The notes below the pieces were generated by a model. The model saw only the letters and a program-made list of their open reading frames with translations. It was not told the origin of the DNA and ran no database searches. A program made the position numbers and the translations under genes. From Glaciecola sp. UBA2563 (GTDB lineage: Bacteria > Pseudomonadota > Gammaproteobacteria > Enterobacterales > Alteromonadaceae): 54,581 nt of DNA. Shown here piece after piece: positions 6,057 through 13,414 of the stretch (its first letter is position 1; each line of letters opens with the position of its first letter). The DNA is taken from NCBI GenBank assembly GCA_002340325.1, contig DDLV01000118.1, forward strand, positions 1 through 54,581, in the 5' to 3' direction.

Positions 6057-8735
6057 TTAAATTTCAATTTCTACGGATTTGCAGCCGTGCTTGTCTAGCA
6101 AACCCGAAATAACAGACCGGCAAGAGCCGCAATTTGTTCCACACTTAAGTTTTTCGCCTAGTTCGTCGACGGATTGCGCGCCCTTTTCAATTGACTCTAC
6201 AATCTGTTTTTCATGCACTTGATGGCAAACGCAGACAAGCGGGCCAAGCAGATACGCGGGATCTGGTGTAGCGTGGAGTAACGCTCGTATGCTGTCAGGC
6301 GGCAGTTTATCTTGATTAAAGAGTTGAGCCACCCAATCGCTTGGGATCGTGATGGGTTGTGTGTCGATAAATGCAACAAACGCAAGCTTGTTATCTAACA
6401 AACAAATCAGCTGCACTCGACTACCCTTTTGCATTGCCAACCATTCACCGTCTTGAAAAAGACACGTTTGTGCCCACGTTATCGGATCTTTTACTTCTTC
6501 AATGCTTTCAAATGCATAATTCACGCATCCATCGAGTTGGCGCTTAACCCAATAATCCGTATTCAGTTGTACATCACTAATAGCGTAAATTTCACCGTAT
6601 TGTGCGACATTAACCGGCTCTACATTGACGATAGTATGCTTACTTTCCGGCTGACCTGACAGTGGATCAAACACAGATTCAAACAAAACATTTGCCGTTG
6701 ACGCGGACGAGAAAGTGTTATTCCAATGAATAGGCACAAAACATTGTTCCTCTTCAACGGACTTATTTATTAGTGCGTGCGCGATATACTCGCCCTGATG
6801 ATTGCTGGCTTTTACCAGCTGCTTGTTTCGAATGTTGTGCTTTTTCGCCAGTGACGGGTGTAATTGGATAAATGGCTTATCGATATGCGCGAAGAGCTTC
6901 TGGGTCAAGCCTGAGCGCGTCATAGTGTGCCACTGATCCCGTATTCGACCAGAATTCATGCGAATAGGGTACTGTTTAGTTGGGATAGCTTGTGGTGGAA
7001 TTGGGTCTACAGCCTTAAACTTTGCGCGCCCATTATCTGTACTAAACTTACGATTTTCAAACGGCGGCACACTTACCCATTCGCCATCTCTTCGTGCAAG
7101 CGGCCATTGTATCGGTTGCAAATTATCATATTCGGATTTACTCAGGCCACTGAGTGCATCTAAGTCTAACTGTCGTTTGTTTTTGTTGGCTATTGCTGTA
7201 AGTTGAGTGTATTCGTTAAACACTTCATGTGCAGATGAAAAGCTAAATCCGTCAAATCCCATCTTTTCAGCAACAGCACACATAATTTGCCAATCGTGCT
7301 TTGCTTCTTTATAAGCTGGTTTAAAAGGCCGCTGCCTTGAAATACAACGTTCAGAGTTGGTAACTGTTCCGTCTCGCTCACTCCAGCCTGTAGCAGGTAG
7401 TTTTACATCAGCGTATGCAAGCGTATCGTTAGCTGAAATGCAATCTGAAACGATAACCAGCTCACATTTACTTAATGCTTCTCTTATTTTTTTGCTTTGA
7501 GGAAGGCTAACAGCAGGGTTAGTCGCCATTATCCAAATTGCTTTTATACGGCCGTTAGCAACATCATCGAACATATCCACGGCTTTCTTGCCTGATTTTG
7601 TTGCGATAGTAGGCGATTGCCAATAATGCTGAACGATTTGTCGATGCTCGGAGTTTTCAATATCAAGATGCGCAGTAAGTTGGTTTGCCAACCCGCCGAC
7701 TTCTCTTCCGCCCATTGCGTTCGGTTGTCCCGTTATAGAGAACGGTCCTGAGCCAGGCTCGAGTATTTTCCCACTGGCCAGATGCGCATTGATTATTGCG
7801 CGGCATTTATCAACGCCACTTGACGATTGATTAATACCCATGGAATAAAAAGTAATTGCGGATTTTGCATTGGCAAATCCCGCATAAAATTCCAAGACTA
7901 GCGCTTCGGGCAGCGCACAATATTCAGCAACTGTAGCCACCGTCCATTTCTCTGCCTCTAGTAAGGCTATTTCAAATCCGTCGGTATGTGAGTCGATAAA
8001 AGGTTTATCGAGAAAGTCGTGTTGATTCAGATAGTGTAGAAGTCCATTAAACAAAGCTGCATCAGAACCCGGTGCAAGTGGTATATGCACATCAGCCTGG
8101 TCTGCAGTATCTGACCGGCGCGGATCTATCACCACGATCTTCATTTTAGGGTATTTGCGTTTTGCTTCTTGCATACGCTGAAACAACACAGGGTGCGTCC
8201 AAGCCGCGTTGGAACCGACTAGCACCATGTATTCTGTGCAATCCAAATCGCTGTAATCGCATGGCACCACATCTTCGCCAAACGCTCCATTGTATGCCGC
8301 AACTGCAGAAGACATACATAAACGACTATTCGTATCAATGTTAGCGCTGCCAATGTAACCTTTCATCAACTTATTGGCGACATAGTAGTCTTCTGTCAGG
8401 AGTTGCCCTGAGACATAAAATGCCACAGCATCAGAGCCGTGTTCTGCAATGATACCTTTTAGCTTGTCTGCAATATGTGATGTTGCTTCATCCCAAGTGA
8501 CGGGTATGGCATTGACTTCGGGTCTTGCAAGCCGGCCAGTCAGGTCAAGCGTATCAAGAAGATGCGTTCCTTTAATACAAAGTTTACCGCTGTTGGCAGG
8601 GTGTTCTTTTAAGCCTGAGAGTGTCGTCTCAGTACCTTGAGTAATTGAGATCCCGCACCCAACACCACAATACGCACACGTCGTGTTTGTGGTATTCACA
8701 TTGGTATCGGAATTTTCAGTCATTACTTTGCTCAT
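6057..8735 (-). CDS. nasA: Assimilatory nitrate reductase, catalytic molybdenum subunit
   Basis: This 892-residue cytoplasmic enzyme of the molybdopterin (bis-MGD) oxidoreductase family reduces nitrate to nitrite. The N-terminus carries a [4Fe-4S] motif (CAYCGVGCGISI ... GKLCIKG, about residues 20-57). The centre has molybdopterin-binding stretches (YGEDVVPCDYSD-like region, VVIDPRRSDTADQADVHIPLAPGSDAA, YSMGINQSSSG, IWIMATNPAVSLPQ), followed by a C-terminal molydopterin dinucleotide-binding domain (IRDQWHTMTRSG). The extreme C-terminus has an added BFD-type [2Fe-2S] domain (CVCHQVHEK ... CGTNCGSCRS), as in NasA of Klebsiella and other proteobacteria. It lies 26 bases after nirD in the same operon. 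A second ATG four codons in is an alternative start. Confidence 0.95.
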   Translation of the reverse strand: MSKVMTENSDTNVNTTNTTCAYCGVGCGISITQGTETTLSGLKEHPANSGKLCIKGTHLLDTLDLTGRLARPEVNAIPVTWDEATSHIADKLKGIIAEHGSDAVAFYVSGQLLTEDYYVANKLMKGYIGSANIDTNSRLCMSSAVAAYNGAFGEDVVPCDYSDLDCTEYMVLVGSNAAWTHPVLFQRMQEAKRKYPKMKIVVIDPRRSDTADQADVHIPLAPGSDAALFNGLLHYLNQHDFLDKPFIDSHTDGFEIALLEAEKWTVATVAEYCALPEALVLEFYAGFANAKSAITFYSMGINQSSSGVDKCRAIINAHLASGKILEPGSGPFSITGQPNAMGGREVGGLANQLTAHLDIENSEHRQIVQHYWQSPTIATKSGKKAVDMFDDVANGRIKAIWIMATNPAVSLPQSKKIREALSKCELVIVSDCISANDTLAYADVKLPATGWSERDGTVTNSERCISRQRPFKPAYKEAKHDWQIMCAVAEKMGFDGFSFSSAHEVFNEYTQLTAIANKNKRQLDLDALSGLSKSEYDNLQPIQWPLARRDGEWVSVPPFENRKFSTDNGRAKFKAVDPIPPQAIPTKQYPIRMNSGRIRDQWHTMTRSGLTQKLFAHIDKPFIQLHPSLAKKHNIRNKQLVKASNHQGEYIAHALINKSVEEEQCFVPIHWNNTFSSASTANVLFESVFDPLSGQPESKHTIVNVEPVNVAQYGEIYAISDVQLNTDYWVKRQLDGCVNYAFESIEEVKDPITWAQTCLFQDGEWLAMQKGSRVQLICLLDNKLAFVAFIDTQPITIPSDWVAQLFNQDKLPPDSIRALLHATPDPAYLLGPLVCVCHQVHEKQIVESIEKGAQSVDELGEKLKCGTNCGSCRSVISGLLDKHGCKSVEIEI

Positions 8736-8761
8736 CGCTGATAAATTAAACTCAAATTCTA

Positions 8762-9103
8762 TTAAGACAGTACCTGCACTTCACCATGCACGACTCTAAT
8801 CTCATAAACCGGCACGCTGAGACTCTCGTCTTCTACACACACGCCGGTTTCAAGGCTGTAGTGGTCTTTATATAGGGGAGACGCAACAACCAATTCATCA
8901 GCGATGCTGCCTATGATGCCGCGATATAGGACATTTGCTTTTCCTTTGGGATCATAATTGCCGATTGCTTTTATATTTTGAATATCTTCTCCAATACAGA
9001 AAATAGCAATCTGTTCACCATTGTGCAGCGCACATACGCCGGAGTTAGTAATAAGGTCATCCGTCCTACAAATCGTTGTCCAATCTTGTTCTAGCATTTG
9101 CAT
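8762..9103 (-). CDS. nirD: Nitrite reductase (NADH) small subunit NirD
   Basis: This Rieske-like small subunit works with NirB in reducing nitrite to ammonium. The chosen ATG (9103) gives 113 residues, MQMLEQDWTTICRTDDLITN onward, close to the usual length of about 108. A longer reading frame opens at 9196 but would overlap the end of nirB by almost 90 bases. The 9103 start has GGAG upstream and is four bases after the nirB stop. The protein has the fold pattern of NirD (GVCALHNGEQIAIFCI, VLYRGIIGSIADELVVASPLYKDHYSLETG) but, like other NirD proteins, lacks the full set of Rieske cysteines and histidines. Confidence 0.92.
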   Translation of the reverse strand: MQMLEQDWTTICRTDDLITNSGVCALHNGEQIAIFCIGEDIQNIKAIGNYDPKGKANVLYRGIIGSIADELVVASPLYKDHYSLETGVCVEDESLSVPVYEIRVVHGEVQVLS

Positions 9104-9107
9104 TTTA

Positions 9108-11645
9108 TCACTCCACTTCCACAATTTTGATTTTGTCAGCAGGTTTAATCTGCTCTCTTTCGCGCACAAATGTGATGTTGCTGTCTTTTTCATCACTGTT
9201 TACAAATTGGCGGAAACGCTTAAGAGCAACTGGGTTTTCGATAGTCGTTTTCCATTCACATTGATAAGTACCAACGACTGTTTCCATTTGTCTCTCAAGT
9301 TCGTCACACAACCCTAAATGATCATCAATAACGACTTTTTGTAGATATTCCAAGCCACCCTCCATGTTGTCCATCCAAACAGATGTGCGCTGAAGTCGGT
9401 CAGCTGTTTTCACATAAAACATAAGTATGCGGTCGATATACTTTATCAAGGTGACGTCGTCTAAATCGGTTGCAAACAAGTCAGCGTGTCGAGGTTTCAT
9501 CCCTCCGTTACCGCAAACATAAAGGTTCCAGCCATTTTCCGTTGCGATAACGCCTATGTCTTTACTTTGTGCCTCGGCACATTCTCTTGTACAACCTGAA
9601 ACTGCGAATTTCAGCTTGTGCGGTGAGCGCAGACCCTTGTAACGATTTTCAATATCAATGGCTTGTCCAACGCTGTCTTGAACGCCATAGCGACACCAAG
9701 TGCTACCTACGCACGATTTGACTGTTCTCACAGACTTCCCGTATGCATGCCCCGTTTCAAAGCCTGCAGATACGAGCTCTTCCCAAATCAATGGTAATTG
9801 TTCGACGCGAGCACCAAATAAATCAATGCGCTGTCCACCTGTAATTTTGGTGTACAAGTCATATTTTTTCGCCACTTCACCAAGCACAATCAGCTTATCT
9901 GGCGTTATTTCGCCAGCTGCAATTCGAGGTACTATCGAATAGGTGCCGTCTTTTTGCATATTGGCCAAATAGGTATCGTTTGTGTCTTGTAGACTCACAT
10001 GCTCATTTTTGAGCACGTATTCATTGTACACAGACGCTAGTATTGAAGCGGCCGCTGGTTTACATACATCACAGCCAAGGCCTTTTCCGTGTTTTTTAAG
10101 CAGCGTATCAAAATCACGGATGTCATTGATTTTTATCAGGTCAAATAATTCTTGGCGGCTGTATTCAAAGTGTTCACAAATATGATTGTTTACTTCAACG
10201 CCGCGTTCACTGAGTGTTTTGTCTACCACGTTTTTAAGTAAAGCAGTACATCCACCACAGCCCGTACTTGCCTTTGTGCAAGATTTAACGTCAGCAAACG
10301 TTTGATTGCCGTCATCTATGCTCTGCACGATGTCTGCTTTTGTGACGTTGTGACATGAACAAATCGTTGCAGTATCTGGCAATGCATCGACACCTAATAA
10401 CGGCTTGTCTGACAACGAAGGAAGGATTAATGATTCAGGTGTTTCAGGTAAATCAATGCCATTTAGCATGTATTGCAACAACGTGTCATAGTCACTAGTG
10501 TCACCGACCAACACTGCACCTAACAGTTTATTCTGAGCTTCATCGATGACGATTTTCTTGTAAACGCCAGAAAGCTGGTTTTCATACACGAATGACAACG
10601 CACCGGCTGATTTACCATGCGCATCACCGATTGAGCCAACATCCACTCCCATCAGTTTTAATTTGGTGCTCATGTCTGCACCAGTGAAGCTTTCATCTGT
10701 GTTGCTATCCATCACATGGTTGGCGACGACTTTCGCCATCGTATAACCAGGTGCGACAAGTCCAAAGATGAAATTATTCCAAAGCGCGCACTCACCGATA
10801 GCATATATGTTGTCATCAGACGTTTGACACTGATTATTAATTACAATGCCCCCACGCGGTCCCATGTCAAGGTCCGCTAGTTTGGCAAGACTATCGTGCG
10901 GTCGAATGCCGGCAGAGAACAATATCATATCGGTTTCAAGATGCTCACCATCTTTAAAATTCATTCGAAATCGCGACGTTTCACCTGCAACAATTTCAGT
11001 TGTCGCTTTGCCCGTATGAACATGCACACCAAGTGACTCAATTTTGTGACGCAATACTCTTCCGCCTGCCGAGTCTAACTGCACTCCCATTAATTGTGGG
11101 GCAAACTCAACCACATGCGTTTCTAAACCAGCTTGTTTTAGCGCATTTGCTGCCTCTAGACCTAACAGGCCGCCACCTACAACTACACCAATTTTGCTGC
11201 ATTTTGACGAGGCTTCAATGTCATTTAAGTCTTCGATTGTGCGATAGACTAAACAGTGGTCTTGATCGTTACCAGGAATGGGAGGCACAAATGGGTAGGA
11301 ACCGGTGGCTAACACGAGCTTATCGTATTCAAATGTACGACCGTCTTGCGTTTTTACGTTTTTAGCATCTCGGTCAATCGCTGACACCATTGCTTCAGTG
11401 TAAAACTCAATGCCGTTTTCGACGTAATAATCTGTGGTCGTTAACGCAAGGTCTTCGGCTGTCTTTCCAGTGAAAAATTCTGACAAATGAACACGGTCAT
11501 ATGCCAACCTTGGTTCTCCGGATAATACCGTAACCTGATAATCTGCGTTTGCAGCTTTTATCATCTGGTCGACAAAGTGGTGACCAACCATTCCATTGCC
11601 AACGACAACGATGCGTTGTTTTTGCGTGTTTTCCTTTGCTTGCAT
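9108..11645 (-). CDS. nirB: NAD(P)H-dependent nitrite reductase large subunit NirB
   Basis: This 845-residue cytoplasmic flavo-siroheme enzyme converts nitrite to ammonium. The N-terminal FAD/NAD-binding half has RIVVVGNGMVGHHFVDQM (residues 10-27) and VVVGGGLLGLEAANAL. Next is a BFD-type [2Fe-2S] region (ATICSCHNVTK ... CTKASTGCGGC, about 430-480) with a second related segment. The C-terminal sulfite/nitrite reductase domain supplies the siroheme and [4Fe-4S] cysteines (VKSCVGSTWCRYG and VSGCTRECAEAQ, about 650-700). It is the first gene of the operon nirB-nirD-nasA-SUMT-trpD2-like. Transcription probably starts near 11722 from a sigma-54 type promoter; the short leader shows no terminator or hexaloop pair. 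Confidence 0.96.
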   Translation of the reverse strand: MQAKENTQKQRIVVVGNGMVGHHFVDQMIKAANADYQVTVLSGEPRLAYDRVHLSEFFTGKTAEDLALTTTDYYVENGIEFYTEAMVSAIDRDAKNVKTQDGRTFEYDKLVLATGSYPFVPPIPGNDQDHCLVYRTIEDLNDIEASSKCSKIGVVVGGGLLGLEAANALKQAGLETHVVEFAPQLMGVQLDSAGGRVLRHKIESLGVHVHTGKATTEIVAGETSRFRMNFKDGEHLETDMILFSAGIRPHDSLAKLADLDMGPRGGIVINNQCQTSDDNIYAIGECALWNNFIFGLVAPGYTMAKVVANHVMDSNTDESFTGADMSTKLKLMGVDVGSIGDAHGKSAGALSFVYENQLSGVYKKIVIDEAQNKLLGAVLVGDTSDYDTLLQYMLNGIDLPETPESLILPSLSDKPLLGVDALPDTATICSCHNVTKADIVQSIDDGNQTFADVKSCTKASTGCGGCTALLKNVVDKTLSERGVEVNNHICEHFEYSRQELFDLIKINDIRDFDTLLKKHGKGLGCDVCKPAAASILASVYNEYVLKNEHVSLQDTNDTYLANMQKDGTYSIVPRIAAGEITPDKLIVLGEVAKKYDLYTKITGGQRIDLFGARVEQLPLIWEELVSAGFETGHAYGKSVRTVKSCVGSTWCRYGVQDSVGQAIDIENRYKGLRSPHKLKFAVSGCTRECAEAQSKDIGVIATENGWNLYVCGNGGMKPRHADLFATDLDDVTLIKYIDRILMFYVKTADRLQRTSVWMDNMEGGLEYLQKVVIDDHLGLCDELERQMETVVGTYQCEWKTTIENPVALKRFRQFVNSDEKDSNITFVREREQIKPADKIKIVEVE

Positions 11646-11730
11646 GCTGAAACCCTATTGCTGGTCGTCAAAGACTAAATTTTCATATCTTTAACAATTT
11701 ATTTTCATTTAAACCTTCTATTTACACCCT

Positions 11731-11749
11731 ATAGCATTCATGGTGCCAA
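11731..11749 (-). promoter_or_regulatory. Sigma-54 type promoter of the nirBD-nasA operon
   Basis: On the minus strand TTGGCAC CATGA ATGCT has GG (11747-11746) and GC (11735-11734) ten bases apart. The -24 element TGGCAC is perfect and the -12 element ATGCT is partial. Predicted start is about 11722, giving a leader near 77 bases. The element abuts a 16-base perfect palindrome at 11748-11763. Confidence 0.65.
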
Positions 11750-11763
11750 CAATTATAATTGTT
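11748..11763. promoter_or_regulatory. Perfect AT-rich palindrome next to the nirB promoter
   Basis: AACAATTATAATTGTT is a perfect 16-base palindrome directly upstream of, and touching, the -24 element. It may be an operator for a dimeric repressor or a bending site; which protein binds is unknown. Confidence 0.35.
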
Positions 11764-11804
11764 TTAATTCAACTACTTATGAATCCATTAAACAATTTTT
11801 TTAA

Positions 11805-11848
11805 GGTGCTAGCACCAACGTAGTTATATGTTGCACCAAAATGAACAG
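11805..11848. promoter_or_regulatory. Candidate NtrC enhancer region upstream of nirB
   Basis: On the plus strand there is a perfect palindrome GGTGCTAGCACC (11805-11816) and an NtrC-like half site TGCACC-AAAAT-GAACAG (11832-11848). The latter sits about 118 bases upstream of the predicted start. Only the TGCACC halves match well, so this is suggestive. The palindrome followed on the minus strand by TTAAAAAAA could also serve as a weak terminator. Confidence 0.4.
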
Positions 11849-11875
11849 TTTGGCTTTGAAGTGTGCAGCTGAGTT

Positions 11876-12820
11876 TTAATGATTTTGTAAATAGGATTTG
11901 CGTTGTTCTTCCGTTAGTAGGAGACGGTATTTTTCTAATAATTCAAAGTTGTTAGTATTTTGCTTTTGAATAAGCAATGCTACATGTAATTGCTTCTGCA
12001 ATTTTTGATAGTTCGTAACGTATTCACTTTTAGTTGGTTCAGCTGATAAATAGCTTATGTTCTCTTCAGCTTCCTGTCCCGTTGCCGAACTTTTGTGCAT
12101 TTCTATCGCTGCCATTAGTGCTTGGTGAGATTTACCCGACTGTTTTTGAATATCTAAGAGTGCCTCTCGCAGTTGATTGGGTGTCCGTTCCAATTGAACT
12201 TGGCTGCTCTTAAGTGTATCAATACTCGCTGGAGCAGGCATAACGTCCTGGACACTTGTTGGCGCTTCACGCGACATTTTCTTAACCCGATTGTCGGCGC
12301 CAAGATCGGCGCTATTATAAGCATTAGCTTCATCAGCTCTTTCTATTCTTTGCGCGGCTAATTCTTGTGCGGCTAAAACGGGTTCCTGTAGTGTTTGAGT
12401 TTCTTCGCTATCGCGGTAATCTGCTGAAATTTCAACAGAGGACTCTGCCGATGCAAATTCTGCTGTTGCAGAACTAACAGAACTTGGTGCCGAAGAACGC
12501 ACATCTGCAACCGGTTCCACGTCCTGTCGTTGTTCAAGTGAAAAGTAAAACAATGCAACTACCATCAACGATGCAGCTATTGAGGAAGGGAAAAACCATG
12601 TTTTTCGCTTAATACTCTTTTCTTTAATATCGCTATTAGGTTTAGAGGTGTCGTTGCTGTTGAGATGCGAATCTGCGGTGCGTTTGGCCATTTGCAAAAT
12701 GGCGGTATCAACGCTCTGCGGAGGTTGTTCTGATGAGACGGATTGATAGAGTGCCGAGATGTCACCATCATCATTCAATGAAGTGACATTGCCATTCCCA
12801 CCACTCTTTTTATCACTCAT
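11876..12820 (-). CDS. Probable anti-sigma factor, single-pass membrane protein
   Basis: This 314-residue protein has a cytoplasmic N-terminal region (about 1-90) that includes DISALYQSVSSEQPPQSVDTAILQMAKR. The LY...E-PP..-D..IL..A pattern is common in proteins encoded after ECF sigma genes. One transmembrane helix follows (WFFPSSIAASLMVVALFYFSL, about 92-112). The rest is periplasmic, low-complexity and rich in Ser, Ala and Glu, then has a helical glutamine-rich end. Its ATG overlaps the sigma-factor stop by four bases (ATGA), indicating coupled synthesis. The anti-sigma role is inferred from topology and position, not from a recognised zinc-binding anti-sigma domain. Confidence 0.65.
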   Translation of the reverse strand: MSDKKSGGNGNVTSLNDDGDISALYQSVSSEQPPQSVDTAILQMAKRTADSHLNSNDTSKPNSDIKEKSIKRKTWFFPSSIAASLMVVALFYFSLEQRQDVEPVADVRSSAPSSVSSATAEFASAESSVEISADYRDSEETQTLQEPVLAAQELAAQRIERADEANAYNSADLGADNRVKKMSREAPTSVQDVMPAPASIDTLKSSQVQLERTPNQLREALLDIQKQSGKSHQALMAAIEMHKSSATGQEAEENISYLSAEPTKSEYVTNYQKLQKQLHVALLIQKQNTNNFELLEKYRLLLTEEQRKSYLQNH

Positions 12821-13404
12821 GCGCCCTGCTCCAAATCGCTGGCACCATCATCAATCTCCAATTTGACTTGCAAACATTGCCGTAAATTTTTGTATGCGCT
12901 GCGCAACCGGCTCTTAGTCGCCTCTACACCAGCATTCACAATTTTGGATATTTCAGGCGCAGTTAGACCACTTTCTTCTTTTAATAGGAAACAGTCTTTT
13001 TGATGCAACGGCAGCTGATTTATGCAGTGCTCTATTGCTTTTTTTTTATTTTCAGTGCTCAAAAGCATGTTTGGTGTGTGAATACTGCTTACCGACGCTG
13101 TTTGTTCTGTCGATGCTTCAGTATCGATAGCTTTTTCGACAACGCGCATGTGCCGCACTTCATCAATCAAGTTATTTCTTGCTATAGCGTATAGCCAAGT
13201 AGTAAAGGATGACGTGTGATTAAATGTGTCGATGCGATTGACAACTTTTGCCCATATTTCTTGAAACACGTCATCGACTTTTGATGGATCATTCAGCTGT
13301 CTTTTAACATAACGATAAACGCCGCCTTTGTGACGTTTGTAAAGCGTCACAAAGGCAGAATAATCACCTGATATATAGGCTTTTATCAAAATATTATCGT
13401 CCAC
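12817..13404 (-). CDS. RNA polymerase sigma factor, ECF subfamily
   Basis: This sigma-70 family protein of 195 residues contains only regions 2 and 4. Region 2 reads FVTLYKRHKGGVYRYVKRQL ... DVFQEIWAKVVNRIDTF ... FTTWLYAIARNNLIDEVRH (about 17-80). Region 4 reads INQLPLHQKDCFLLKEESGLTAPEISKIVNAGVEATKSRLRSAYKNLR (about 128-175), with the helix-turn-helix that reads the -35 box. Translation starts at GTG (13404) with AGGAT upstream, ten bases after the stop of the VWA lipoprotein gene, so the three genes form one operon in the order VWA protein, sigma, anti-sigma. The signal it answers and its regulon cannot be told from sequence. Confidence 0.9.
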   Translation of the reverse strand: MDDNILIKAYISGDYSAFVTLYKRHKGGVYRYVKRQLNDPSKVDDVFQEIWAKVVNRIDTFNHTSSFTTWLYAIARNNLIDEVRHMRVVEKAIDTEASTEQTASVSSIHTPNMLLSTENKKKAIEHCINQLPLHQKDCFLLKEESGLTAPEISKIVNAGVEATKSRLRSAYKNLRQCLQVKLEIDDGASDLEQGA

Positions 13405-13414
13405 CCATTATCCT

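Noticed and set aside
11646..11722. ANTAR hexaloop pair in the nirB leader
   Set aside because: Only one weak hairpin (GTC-TTTGAC-GAC) occurs; its loop begins with T rather than A, and there is no terminator.
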